From contig NZ_JABFMP010000033.1 of assembly GCF_013359595.1 (NCBI RefSeq), positions 16,281-80,280 of the forward strand: a stretch of DNA of 64,000 nucleotides, written 5' to 3'. A program made the translations under genes and the position numbers. The notes under the pieces were generated by a model that was not told the DNA's origin, ran no database searches, and saw only the letters and a list, made by a program, of their open reading frames with translations. Source of the DNA: Pseudomonas sp. C1C7. Its GTDB lineage: Bacteria > Pseudomonadota > Gammaproteobacteria > Pseudomonadales > Pseudomonadaceae. This document shows positions 25,173-33,479 of this stretch, in pieces. Every line of letters begins with the position of its first letter. Position 1 is the stretch's first letter.

Positions 25173-25506
25173 GCGAATGTTGCAATGAATGCCTGGCATT
25201 CAATCCCTGCTACACGACCTGTTTAAGGGTGTGTTTCGGAATGCGCGGAAATTTACCAACATTTGTTTCGTCTGTGAAGCCCCTTCGGGTAAATTTTTTT
25301 CTTTGAAAACAGCGACTTGTTAAACGACTTGTTTTGCACTTGGGGCAAAATGCGACGCTACAGTTGAAATCCGGCCTGCGTCGCGTAAGGCTGTGCATCC
25401 CGTAACACTATAAAAATACCCTTCAGAAAAGTGATGTTCCTGTGCTCCAGATCTCCCTCGAGGCAATCCTTTATCGCCTTCCCCTTTCGCTGCCGGTGGT
25501 AACCGT
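25173..25506. other. Intergenic region between tRNA-Gln and the amidase gene
   Basis: About 330 bp of AT-richer sequence with no gene. It should hold the tRNA promoter (minus) and the amidase promoter (plus). A T-rich stretch with AAGCCCCTTCGGGTAAATTT lies near 25278, but no convincing promoter boxes were identified. Confidence 0.5.
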
Positions 25507-27216
25507 ATGATCGAAGTCACCGAAGTTTCCATTGCTCAACTGCGCGCCGCGCTCGAATCCGGCCAGACCACGGCGGTCGAACTGGTGCAGGCCTACCTCG
25601 CCCGCATCGACGCCTTTGATGGTCCCCAGACGCCGACCGCGCTCAACGCCATGGTGGTGCGCAACCCCGATGCGCTCAAGGAAGCGCAGGCCTCGGACGA
25701 GCGTCGCGCCAAGGGTCAGACCCTCGGCCCGCTCGACGGCATTCCCTACACCGCCAAGGACAGTTACCTGGTCAAGGGCCTGACCGCGGCATCCGGCAGC
25801 CCGGCCTTCAAGGACCTGGTTGCTTACCGCGATGCCTTCACCGTCGAGCGTCTGCGAGCCGGCGGGGCGATCTGCCTGGGCAAGACCAACATGCCGCCAA
25901 TGGCCAATGGCGGCATGCAGCGCGGGGTCTATGGTCGCGCCGAGAGCCCGTACAACGCTGACTACCTCACCGCCCCTTTCGCGTCCGGTTCGTCCAACGG
26001 TGCCGGTACGGCAACTGCCGCCAGCTTTGCGGCGTTCGGTCTGGCCGAGGAGACCTGGTCCAGCGGTCGCGGCCCGGCGTCGAACAACGGTCTGTGCGCC
26101 TACACGCCTTCGCGCGGGGTGATTTCGGTGCGCGGCAACTGGCCGCTGACGCCGACCATGGACGTGGTTGTGCCTTTCGCCCGGACCATGGCCGACCTGC
26201 TCGAAGTGCTCGATGTGGTGGTGGCCGAAGATCCGGACAAACGCGGCGACCTGTGGCGTCTGCAGCCGTGGGTGCCGATTCCGAGCGTCGCTTCGGTGCG
26301 CCCTGCTTCTTACCTTGAGCTGGCGGCAAAGGCCGACTCGCTGGCGGGCAAGCGTTTCGGCATTCCTCGCATGTACATCAATGCCGACGCTGAAGCCGGC
26401 ACCAGCGAAGCGCCGGGCATTGGTGGCCCGACCGGCCAGCGCATCAACACCCGTCATTCGGTGGTCGAGCTGTGGCAGCTGGCGCGCCAGGCGCTGGAAA
26501 CCGCGGGCGCCGAAGTGATCGAGGTGGATTTCCCGCTGGTTTCGAATTGCGAAGGCGATCGTCCGGGAGCGCCGACGGTGTTCAATCGCGGGATCGTCTC
26601 CAAGGAGTTCCTGCACCATGAGTTGTGGGATCTGACGGCGTGGGCGTTCGATGATTTCCTGCAGGCCAACGGCGACCCGAAGCTCAATCGTCTGGTGGAT
26701 GTCGATGGTCCGCAGATATTCCCGCACGAACCCGGCACCCTGCCGAACCGCGAGGGTGATCTGGTGGCGGGGATGGATGAATACGTGAAGATGGCCGAGC
26801 GCGGGATTACGCCGTGGGATCAGATCAGTACCGTGCCTGATGGCCTGCGTGGGCTGGAGCAGACCCGCAAGATGGACCTTGAGGACTGGATGGATCGCCT
26901 GGGTCTGGATGCGGTGCTGTTCCCGACGGTGGCCGACGTGGGCCCGGCGGATGCGGACGTCAATCCGGCATCGGCTGATATCGCCTGGAGCAACGGGATC
27001 TGGGTGGCCAACGGCAACCTCGCCATCCGCCACCTGGGCGTACCGACGGTGACCGTGCCCATGGGTGTGATGCCGGACATCGGCATGCCGGTGGGCCTGA
27101 CCTTTGCCGGTCGTGCCTATGATGATTCGTCGTTGCTGCGTTTTGCGGCCGCGTTCGAATCCACCGGCAGCAAGCGCCAGATTCCACCGCGTACGCCGCC
27201 GTTGTCAGCCAAGTAA
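25507..27216 (+). CDS. Amidase-signature-family amidase
   Basis: A 569-residue amidase-signature enzyme. The Ser-cisSer-Lys triad is visible: Lys in IPYTAKDSYLVKGL (about residue 83), cis-Ser in the GSSNGAG loop (about 160), and the nucleophile Ser expected in ETWSSGRGPAS. The C-terminal AVPT-like segment GVPTVTVPMGVMPDIGMPVG is typical. Length is at the upper end of the family. GGTGG lies seven bases upstream of the ATG. It stands alone with no obvious operon partner. Substrate unknown. Confidence 0.88.
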   Translation: MIEVTEVSIAQLRAALESGQTTAVELVQAYLARIDAFDGPQTPTALNAMVVRNPDALKEAQASDERRAKGQTLGPLDGIPYTAKDSYLVKGLTAASGSPAFKDLVAYRDAFTVERLRAGGAICLGKTNMPPMANGGMQRGVYGRAESPYNADYLTAPFASGSSNGAGTATAASFAAFGLAEETWSSGRGPASNNGLCAYTPSRGVISVRGNWPLTPTMDVVVPFARTMADLLEVLDVVVAEDPDKRGDLWRLQPWVPIPSVASVRPASYLELAAKADSLAGKRFGIPRMYINADAEAGTSEAPGIGGPTGQRINTRHSVVELWQLARQALETAGAEVIEVDFPLVSNCEGDRPGAPTVFNRGIVSKEFLHHELWDLTAWAFDDFLQANGDPKLNRLVDVDGPQIFPHEPGTLPNREGDLVAGMDEYVKMAERGITPWDQISTVPDGLRGLEQTRKMDLEDWMDRLGLDAVLFPTVADVGPADADVNPASADIAWSNGIWVANGNLAIRHLGVPTVTVPMGVMPDIGMPVGLTFAGRAYDDSSLLRFAAAFESTGSKRQIPPRTPPLSAK

Positions 27217-27274
27217 GCAAGCCCACACATTGGTTTTGTGTCGATCACAAAATCTGTGCTCGCTGCCAATACTT

Positions 27275-27351
27275 GTAGGAGCTGTCGAGTGAAACGAGGC
27301 TGCGATCTTTTCAAGGCAAGATCAAAAGATCGCAGCCTTCGGCAGCTCCTA
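27275..27351. repeat. Long-hairpin repeat, copy 2
   Basis: Same family as 21580-21663: GTAGGAGCTGTCGAGTGAAA, then CGAGGCTGCGATCTTTT, faces AAAAGATCGCAGCCTTCGGC, then AGCTCCTA. It lies between the convergent amidase and outer-membrane channel genes. Confidence 0.8.
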
Positions 27352-27379
27352 GGGGGGTTGGTGGATATAGTGGGTTCGG

Positions 27380-28270
27380 TCAAAACGGCACGGTCAGTTT
27401 CATCCAGTAGGCATTCCCCTGCGCCCGGTTGCGCACTTGGGTTTCCTGTTCCCATTTGCCGGTGACGAACCATCCCGATTTGCTGGTGTATTTGATCGAA
27501 GGACCGATCGCCAGGGAGCGCCCTTTGTTGTCCTTGATCGTCTCGCCGTTCTGCCGGTCGTCGGTGGTCTGGCGGTAGTAGTAGCCGCCCACACCCAGCA
27601 CCCAGCCATTGCCCAGGCCCCAACCCACCGCGTAGTCGACATGAAACTCCTGGCCCGATCGGTAATCGGTGGCGGGGTTTTCGCGGTTGAAGTCGTACAT
27701 GATCTTGGCGTCGAGGTTCAGCCCGTTGGGGTCGACGTAGGACATGGCGTAGACCGGTTCGATCACCCAGTAGTTGCGCCCGATGTTGGCCAGATCCCCT
27801 CGGTCATAACGACCGGTGGGTGCGATCATGTCCAGGGCGAGGATGCTGTGGAATTTCTCGCTGTGATGAAACCCCAGCGCCGGCCCGAAGATGATGTCGC
27901 CCAGCCCTTGCTTGCTTTGCGACTGGCCATTCAATTCAACCTTCAGATCCACCAGCGGCACGATCGCATGCAGCGCCACGCTCGCGCCGAACAGCGTGTA
28001 GTCACTGACCCATATCAGCCGTGGTGTGATGGCGTTCGCCCGCACGCGAAAGTCCACCGCAAGTTTCTTGCCATCGTTGCCGCGCAGGTTGTCGGCTTCG
28101 TAGTGATTGACGAACAGTTGCCCGTAGAAACCCGGCGGCGGCATCGCGCCGGACATGTAGTTTTCCGCCCCCAACGGGTAGGAAGTCCCTCCGCCTTCAG
28201 TGGCGTGAGCCACCAGCGGCAAGGCGGTCAATGCTGCGGTCACGATCAGTCTTTTCGTAGTGCAAGTCAT
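27380..28270 (-). CDS. Outer-membrane transport protein, phenol meta-pathway MetA/SphA-like
   Basis: A 296-residue protein with a signal peptide ending VAHATEGG, then alternating beta-strand sequence rich in aromatic and Gly residues (PPPGFYGQLFVNHYEADNL, GLGDIIFGPALGFHH, WGLGNGWVLGVGGYYYRQT). It ends in YWMKLTVPF, with the terminal Phe usual for outer-membrane barrels. This fits the Phenol_MetA_deg channel family. The ATG at 28270 has AAAGG nine bases upstream. It follows dmpP on the same strand and probably aids uptake of phenolic substrates. Confidence 0.82.
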   Translation of the reverse strand: MTCTTKRLIVTAALTALPLVAHATEGGGTSYPLGAENYMSGAMPPPGFYGQLFVNHYEADNLRGNDGKKLAVDFRVRANAITPRLIWVSDYTLFGASVALHAIVPLVDLKVELNGQSQSKQGLGDIIFGPALGFHHSEKFHSILALDMIAPTGRYDRGDLANIGRNYWVIEPVYAMSYVDPNGLNLDAKIMYDFNRENPATDYRSGQEFHVDYAVGWGLGNGWVLGVGGYYYRQTTDDRQNGETIKDNKGRSLAIGPSIKYTSKSGWFVTGKWEQETQVRNRAQGNAYWMKLTVPF

Positions 28271-28308
28271 GCAGTTCAACCTTTATTGTTGTTATCGGTC
28301 GGGCACGC

Positions 28309-28340
28309 CCTGCCCTCTCGTCACGGGTCGAGAAGGCAGG
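28309..28340. repeat. Inverted repeat between dmpP and the channel gene
   Basis: CCTGCCCTCTCG and CGAGAAGGCAGG pair with one mismatch around eight bases. There is no clear T-run on the minus strand, so it may be an intraoperonic stability or attenuation hairpin rather than a full terminator. Confidence 0.5.
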
Positions 28341-28353
28341 TTTCAGGGGTAAA

Positions 28354-29415
28354 TCAGATACGTTTGAACAACGCGGAACGCTGGGTCGACTCGCCTCCAT
28401 CCGCCGCGCTGTAGAAGCGCTCCATGAAGATGTCGCGTTCGAACAGACGACCCTGCATCAGGCAGGTAATCGCCGAGTCGATCATCACCGGCGGCCCGCA
28501 CAGGTACGCCTTGCGACTGCTGAAACGGCCGTCGAAATGCTGCTTGGCCGCGTCATGCACATAGCCCTTGAAGCCGGTCCATTCGCGATCCTCCACCGCC
28601 TGGCTGAGCGCCGGGACATAGGTGAAGTTGGCGTGATCCCGGGCCAGCGCCTCGAACAGCTCGCTGTTGTACAACTCGGCACGATTGCGCGCGCCCTGGA
28701 ACAGCACGATCTGCCGGCTGTCACCCGCCTCCAGCAAATCGAGAATCATCGACTGTGGGCTGGACAAGCCCGAGCCGCCGGCGATGAAAATCAGGTCGCC
28801 GCTCTGCGAGCCGCGGACGAAGAACTGCCCGTAGGGTCCCGACAGATCCACCGTATCGCCGACCTTCAATTCATCATGAATCATGCCGGTCGCCAGCCCG
28901 CCGTCGACCTTGCGCACATGCAGTTCGACCTCGTCGGCACGGCTCGGCGGGTTGGCCAGGGAGAAGGCGCGCGTGCCCTCGATGCCGGGCAATTGCAGGT
29001 TGATGTACTGCCCCGCCTGGAAAGCCATCGGCCGGTCGAGCTTGAGGTGTACGCCCTTGATGGTCGGCGACAGGTCCACCAGCGCACTGACCGTCGCGCG
29101 GTAGTCCTCGACCGGATGACCGAGGAAATCCGGATCGGCATCGATGTCGGCCTCGATCACCATGTCGCTCTGGGGGATCGCGCAGCATGCCAACACCTTG
29201 CCTTCGTCACGCTCCATGTCCATCAGCGCGAAGGACGACGCCGCGCCCAGGTCCGCTTCCCCTTCCAGCACCTGGACCTTGCAAGTGGCGCAGGTGCCAT
29301 GGCCGCAGGCAAACGGCAGCCAGACGCCCTGGCGCAACGCGGCCTGGAGAATGGTCTGCCCTTCTTCCACTTCGATCTGCTCGCCAGTGGGTTCGATGGT
29401 TACTTGGTAGCTCAT
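28354..29415 (-). CDS. dmpP: Phenol hydroxylase reductase component
   Basis: The 353-residue protein, the usual DmpP length, passes electrons from NADH to the hydroxylase. It has an N-terminal plant-type [2Fe-2S] domain (CGHGTCATC near residues 38-46 and a further Cys near 75). A ferredoxin-reductase FAD domain follows (RAFSLANPP) and then an NAD domain (GDLIFIAGGSGLS, YLCGPPVM). The ATG at 29415 with GAGGACAGG upstream starts at the ferredoxin fold. It is last of the six-gene hydroxylase operon. Confidence 0.93.
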   Translation of the reverse strand: MSYQVTIEPTGEQIEVEEGQTILQAALRQGVWLPFACGHGTCATCKVQVLEGEADLGAASSFALMDMERDEGKVLACCAIPQSDMVIEADIDADPDFLGHPVEDYRATVSALVDLSPTIKGVHLKLDRPMAFQAGQYINLQLPGIEGTRAFSLANPPSRADEVELHVRKVDGGLATGMIHDELKVGDTVDLSGPYGQFFVRGSQSGDLIFIAGGSGLSSPQSMILDLLEAGDSRQIVLFQGARNRAELYNSELFEALARDHANFTYVPALSQAVEDREWTGFKGYVHDAAKQHFDGRFSSRKAYLCGPPVMIDSAITCLMQGRLFERDIFMERFYSAADGGESTQRSALFKRI

Positions 29416-29425
29416 GACCCTGTCC

Positions 29426-29785
29426 TCAGTTGAAGCTGCCGGCAATGCCGTTCAAGCCAGGTGTGTTCAGGTGCAGCAGGCTTTTGTGATCGATGCCGTT
29501 GGCGATCAGGCTGGCGTTGTTGTCGGGGCTGAAGGGTTGATCGTTCAGGCGCCACTGCGCCTGACTGAAATCGACCCGCGACGCTTCCGGGTGGCTGGCG
29601 ATCGAGGGCTTGACCACCTGCTCGATGAAGGCGCCGAAGGGCATGTCCGGCGGCAGTGGAAAGGTGAAGGGGGCGCAGAACATCAGGTGTTTTTCCCAGC
29701 AGAGGTACACCAGTTGCAGGCCATGGAAATTCGCCTGGTGGTCCAGGGGTTGGGCGTTGTAGGCGCCGATGGCGGTCACGGGCAT
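29426..29785 (-). CDS. dmpO: Phenol hydroxylase P4 (DmpO) subunit
   Basis: A 119-residue small subunit of the multicomponent phenol hydroxylase. It matches DmpO-type P4 proteins: MPVTAIGAYNAQPLDHQANF, LVYLCWEKHLMFCAPFTFPL and FGAFIEQVVKP. P4 is part of the (alpha-beta-gamma)2 oxygenase. AAGGA lies seven bases upstream. The gap of about 115 bp to dmpN contains a single REP, unusual within this otherwise tight operon. Confidence 0.92.
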   Translation of the reverse strand: MPVTAIGAYNAQPLDHQANFHGLQLVYLCWEKHLMFCAPFTFPLPPDMPFGAFIEQVVKPSIASHPEASRVDFSQAQWRLNDQPFSPDNNASLIANGIDHKSLLHLNTPGLNGIAGSFN

Positions 29786-29856
29786 GGTTGTGTCCTTATT
29801 CTTGTGGGTTGCACGGTGGAGCGAGCTGCGGGCGATGGCGGTGTGTCAGGGGCCTT

Positions 29857-29880
29857 ATAGCGAGCAGGCTCGCTCCCACA
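29857..29880. repeat. Single REP inside the dmp operon
   Basis: ATAGCGAGCAGGCTCGCTCC followed by CACA, between dmpN and dmpO. Such intraoperonic REPs can stabilise upstream mRNA, which would favour the large oxygenase subunit transcript; that effect is inferred. Confidence 0.6.
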
Positions 29881-29901
29881 AAGGGGATTGCGGTGTCTGG
29901 G

Positions 29902-31434
29902 TCAGCCGGCTTTTTTCAGGTCCGGGTTGCGGACGTTGGGGTGCCAGTCCTGCCAGCGTGAGTGCTCGGTGGAGCCCAGGTACTCGAAGTTGTCCTGGCC
30001 GGGGTTGATGTTGTAGTAGTCGCGCACCACCGACTCGACGTCGCCGCCACCGCAGTTGCCCTGCAGGATCTGGTGCACCGGCAGCCAGGCCTGGATGTAC
30101 TTGGTCGGCTCGTACTCGAAGATGTCGCAGCAGCCCTGGGAGCAGAAGTGATAACGCTCGCCCTCGTGCGTCGCGCTGCGATGACTGAGGGTGGTCGGAT
30201 CATCCGGCTCGCCGAACGAGAGCGGGATCTGGCAGATCTGGCAGAGCATCGGCAGGGTCGGGTTGTAGAAGCGCTCGCCCTTCTCCTGCAGCGCCCGCCA
30301 GTGCTCGTAGCGTGGGCGGTAGATCTTGTCGAAGGTGTCCGGGTATTTGGACGACAGCCAGTCCAGTTCCTCGTCGGTGGGAATCCAGGTGTGGAAGTTC
30401 GTCGCTTGGCTGTACTGGTAGAAGATCGACCAGGCCTGATGGCTGATGTGATCCTTGCCGATGTTGGCCTCTTCGACGTGCTTGGGCGGACGGATGCCGT
30501 AGCGCTCCAGGTCCTTGAACAGCGCGCCGCCGGCCTCTTCGAAGTACACGCCCCAGGCTTCGGACCAGGACATGACTTTGTTGGGCAGCATGTAGTCCAT
30601 CATCATCCCCACCAGCGTCAGCAGGCGGTAGCCGCGCCAGAACCACTTGTCGATCCAGCGCTGGATGATCGGCACGTTGTCTTCGTGCTGTTCGAGCAGG
30701 AACTTGATCACTTCAAGGCCCAGGGTCATGTGCCGGGCTTCGTCGGACTGCGCCGAGAAACCGAAGGTCACGGTGGCCATGTCGCCGTTGAACGCGGCGC
30801 CCGACATGAACGGCACGAACAGCAGGTTGGTCAGCACGTATTCGAAGGAGAACGAGATCGCCGTGAGGAATTCGAACGGGCCGGCGGTGCGCGCATCCTC
30901 GAAGAACGACTTGGGCACCGAGAGGAACCACACGCGGTCGTGCATGTGGGCGAAATCATGCAGGCCGTTGAAGTGCTTGTTGTAGTGGCTCATGGCGTGG
31001 ATCTGGGTCTGCACATGACGCAGTTCGTCAATGGCCTGCATCTGGCAGGCGACCCGCGCACCGGCACCGCTGAACTGCCGGCCGACCCGGGCAAAACCCT
31101 GATAGGCCTGGTACTCGAGTGGCGTCACGCCGGACAGGAACAGCTTCAGCGCGTTGACATAACGGGCGTCCGAGAGCGTGGTGTGGCCGTTGTTCTGGGA
31201 GAACGCATCGAAGATCGCGTAGAGTTTTTTCTCTTTCTCGGCCTGGTATTTCCAGTAGGTGTCCATGGTCAGGCGGAACGGGTCTTCCCACTTGTCCCAG
31301 TCAGTGATCTTGATGCCCTCGAAACGTTCGTGAGGGTAGATGGCCTCGTGGGTCTGGTAGCTCGGCTCCCAGTCCAGGTCACGGGTCATGCAGCGGTATT
31401 TTTCTTTGGCATTGAGGCGTTTTTTCACGGCCAT
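29902..31434 (-). CDS. dmpN: Phenol hydroxylase large oxygenase subunit (P3)
   Basis: The 510-residue catalytic subunit of a bacterial multicomponent monooxygenase that converts phenol to catechol. The diiron ligands are visible: Glu107 in GVTPLEYQA, Glu137 and His140 in AIDELRHVQ, Glu198 in SFSFEYV, and Glu232 and His235 in QSDEARHM. A C-terminal Cys-rich segment (MLCQICQIP, HFCSQGCCDIF) fits the zinc-binding part of this family. GGGAG lies upstream of the ATG. Gene order P0-P5 is conserved around it. Confidence 0.95.
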   Translation of the reverse strand: MAVKKRLNAKEKYRCMTRDLDWEPSYQTHEAIYPHERFEGIKITDWDKWEDPFRLTMDTYWKYQAEKEKKLYAIFDAFSQNNGHTTLSDARYVNALKLFLSGVTPLEYQAYQGFARVGRQFSGAGARVACQMQAIDELRHVQTQIHAMSHYNKHFNGLHDFAHMHDRVWFLSVPKSFFEDARTAGPFEFLTAISFSFEYVLTNLLFVPFMSGAAFNGDMATVTFGFSAQSDEARHMTLGLEVIKFLLEQHEDNVPIIQRWIDKWFWRGYRLLTLVGMMMDYMLPNKVMSWSEAWGVYFEEAGGALFKDLERYGIRPPKHVEEANIGKDHISHQAWSIFYQYSQATNFHTWIPTDEELDWLSSKYPDTFDKIYRPRYEHWRALQEKGERFYNPTLPMLCQICQIPLSFGEPDDPTTLSHRSATHEGERYHFCSQGCCDIFEYEPTKYIQAWLPVHQILQGNCGGGDVESVVRDYYNINPGQDNFEYLGSTEHSRWQDWHPNVRNPDLKKAG

Positions 31435-31487
31435 GATGGCGCTCCCGAATTTTTGTTATGGATCGAAGCTGGCGGGTGGGCTGCCGG

Positions 31488-31760
31488 TCAGCTGTTCCAG
31501 TACAGGGAAAAGCTGTCGTCCTCTTCCACGACGTTGCCGCCCAGGGTGATCACGTACATCAGCATTTCCTGGATGTCCCAGGTGCCGCCGGTGAGCTGTT
31601 CCACCGTCTCGCGGCGGATGTCCAGGCGGTCCTGCGCTTCGATGCGGATCATCGACGGCTGGTGCTGGACGCTGGCGTGGGGGTTGTCCTGCACGATCGC
31701 GTCGACGATCGAACGGGCGTAGTCGGTGTCCTGCAGGTTGATGTAAACGAGGGAAGTCAT
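31488..31760 (-). CDS. dmpM: Phenol hydroxylase P2 activator protein
   Basis: A 90-residue cofactorless effector (MmoB/DmpM family) that couples the reductase to the oxygenase. Recognisable segments are MTSLVYINLQDTDYARSIVD, then VQHQPSMIRIEAQDRL and WDIQEMLMYVITLGG. Its ATG overlaps the stop codon of dmpL (ATGA at 31757-31760), indicating translational coupling. Confidence 0.93.
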   Translation of the reverse strand: MTSLVYINLQDTDYARSIVDAIVQDNPHASVQHQPSMIRIEAQDRLDIRRETVEQLTGGTWDIQEMLMYVITLGGNVVEEDDSFSLYWNS

Positions 31761-32752
31761 GCCTGGGCTCCTGTCAGTCCGATTTTCTTCAGGCGAGCGC
31801 TGAATTCGCTGCACACGGCGTCGAGCGCCGAGGCCTCGAGACCCAGGCCGGCCAGCGGTTGCAGCGCTTCGACGGAACGGGCGCTCCAGTGATCGATCCA
31901 GCCCTGTACCAGAGCCTTGTTCGCCGCGCTTTCGTTGACCACGGTCTTGAGCAGAGCATCGACCCAGCGCTGGCTTTCGGCGAACCACAAGCGCATGAAC
32001 TCGGTGAGCATGCCGACCTGGCCGGCGCCGTTGGCGGTCAGTTGTTCGTCGAGCTTGTGGAACAGCAGCGGGTACACCAGGCCGTCGCTGACCAGGTTCT
32101 GCGCCACGGTCAGTTCGAACCAGTCGCGCACCACCAGGGTGTCCTCGACGTAGCGACGCATGCCCTGCCACGCCGGATCGTTGATCCACTGCTGCTTGGC
32201 CTGGGCCAGCAGCAACACGTCGCCGTCATCGAGCATCAGGCCGATGCGCGACAGGTACTGGGCGATGCCCAGACGGTCCATGGCATGGAACATGTGCATC
32301 TGGGTGACGCTGGTGCCGAAGCCGTCGGCGGCGATGTTGCTGTTGTTCATGTTCGCGCCCATTTCGGCATGGCGCAGGGGCAACAGCAGCTTGCCGATCA
32401 GCTGGATATTGCTGGCGGACAGGCCGGCGAGCATGTCGCGCTTCTCGCAGAAGGCGTAATCGTGCTCGGCGTTTTCCTGCATCTTGGCCCGGGCCTGGAC
32501 GTAGGCGCCGTAGTAGTACTGGCGCGGGTCGCTGACCGTGTACCAGTCCGCCATGACCACCGCGGTGCGGGTCGCGTCGTTGAGCAATTTGTCGGGCTGC
32601 CACAGCGGCCGGTAGTGAAAATTGGTCGCCGACTCCAGGTCGAAACTGGCTTCCTGATAACGGCTGGCGACCTTGTCGCCAAACCGGCGACGGGTGTGAC
32701 TGAAGGTGTTGCGGATCGTCTCGACGGTAGCCGTCTTGATCTCGACACTCAT
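31757..32752 (-). CDS. dmpL: Phenol hydroxylase P1 subunit
   Basis: The 331-residue beta subunit of the oxygenase. It has the same four-helix fold as DmpN but lacks the diiron Glu/His ligands. Diagnostic segments include RYQEASFDLESATNFHYRPL, ADWYTVSDPRQYYYGAYV and HAEMGANMNNSNIAADGFG. AGGAG lies eight bases before the ATG. It overlaps dmpM by four bases. Confidence 0.93.
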   Translation of the reverse strand: MSVEIKTATVETIRNTFSHTRRRFGDKVASRYQEASFDLESATNFHYRPLWQPDKLLNDATRTAVVMADWYTVSDPRQYYYGAYVQARAKMQENAEHDYAFCEKRDMLAGLSASNIQLIGKLLLPLRHAEMGANMNNSNIAADGFGTSVTQMHMFHAMDRLGIAQYLSRIGLMLDDGDVLLLAQAKQQWINDPAWQGMRRYVEDTLVVRDWFELTVAQNLVSDGLVYPLLFHKLDEQLTANGAGQVGMLTEFMRLWFAESQRWVDALLKTVVNESAANKALVQGWIDHWSARSVEALQPLAGLGLEASALDAVCSEFSARLKKIGLTGAQA

Positions 32753-32808
32753 GGAGTGGACTCCTGTGGTTATTGTTCTGTTGGGGCTGCTGTTGGCTCA
32801 GGCAAGGT

Positions 32809-33063
32809 TCAGTCGGCGTCGCGGCCTTCGCCGTAGCGCCACTTGCGCGCATCGGCATCCAGGGCCTCGCACATCTGCGTGTCCATGTGCTGCACCTGGT
32901 TGACCTCGCAGAACTGGTCGAACGCCTTGCGCGGCAGAACCAGCTCGACGAACAGGTCGGGAAAGCCGATGGCGAAATCGAATTCGACGAAGGTGTCGCC
33001 AGGTCCGCTGCGTACACGGACGTAGCGCGGCATCTGATCGAATGGGCTGGCGGGTTGGCTCAT
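32809..33063 (-). CDS. dmpK: Phenol hydroxylase P0 assembly subunit
   Basis: An 84-residue protein of the DmpK/P0 type, thought to help load iron into the oxygenase: RYVRVRSGPGDTFVEFDFAI, then QFCEVNQVQHMDTQMCEALD. It is the first gene of the operon, with a sigma-54 promoter about 25 bases upstream of its translation start. Confidence 0.92.
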   Translation of the reverse strand: MSQPASPFDQMPRYVRVRSGPGDTFVEFDFAIGFPDLFVELVLPRKAFDQFCEVNQVQHMDTQMCEALDADARKWRYGEGRDAD

Positions 33064-33098
33064 GCTCGGGTACTCCCTTGTTCTTGTGAGGGGTACGG

Positions 33099-33114
33099 AG
33101 CAACAAGGGTGCCA
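33099..33114 (-). promoter_or_regulatory. Sigma-54 promoter for dmpKLMNOP
   Basis: On the minus strand TGGCACCCTTGTTGCT matches the sigma-54 consensus (TGGCAC-N5-TTGC) with the -24 GG and -12 GC correctly spaced. Transcription should start near 33088, 25 bases before the dmpK ATG. Confidence 0.92.
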
Positions 33115-33131
33115 GCGGTGAAAACCGGCCC

Positions 33132-33172
33132 TGAATTAATTTTTTATTCGTTTAAAAACAGATAGTTATTAT
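33132..33172. promoter_or_regulatory. AT-rich bend region between UAS and sigma-54 promoter
   Basis: A strongly A/T-rich stretch with TTAATTTTTTATTCGTTTAA sits between the sigma-54 promoter and the DmpR sites, where IHF bends DNA in the homologous Po promoter. No exact IHF consensus was found, so the role is inferred. Confidence 0.45.
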
Positions 33173-33235
33173 CTATACGCCGCGAACACTGGCTGCTCGC
33201 AAGCCCCTGCAGAACCTCGCTCCGGCCCTGATGAA

Positions 33236-33283
33236 TTGATCATTTGATCAATCGCCCTCGGCACCTTCGAGCAAATGAATCAA
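33236..33283. promoter_or_regulatory. DmpR upstream activating sequences
   Basis: TTGATCATTTGATCAA (33236-33251) is a perfect palindrome of the XylR/DmpR type. A second, weaker copy reads TTGATTCATTTGCTCG on the minus strand (33268-33283). They lie about 150-195 bp upstream of the predicted start of dmpK transcription, as in known DmpR targets. Confidence 0.85.
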
Positions 33284-33479
33284 TGACGCGGAGATTGACT
33301 TTTCGCTCGGATTCAGGCCGCTTAGAAAAAGAAAAACGACCATGCCTGCCTGCAAAAAAGGTCGCTTCGACGACGCCCCTGTAACAGGAATGCGTTGGTC
33401 GCCAGGATGCGTACAAATCCGCCACGGCCTGAGCGGAACGCATCTCCACCCCCAAAAAACTACAACAGGGGCGCAGTGA

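Noticed and set aside
25471..27033. 520-codon minus-strand frame over the amidase
   Set aside because: Antisense shadow; the amidase shows catalytic motifs.
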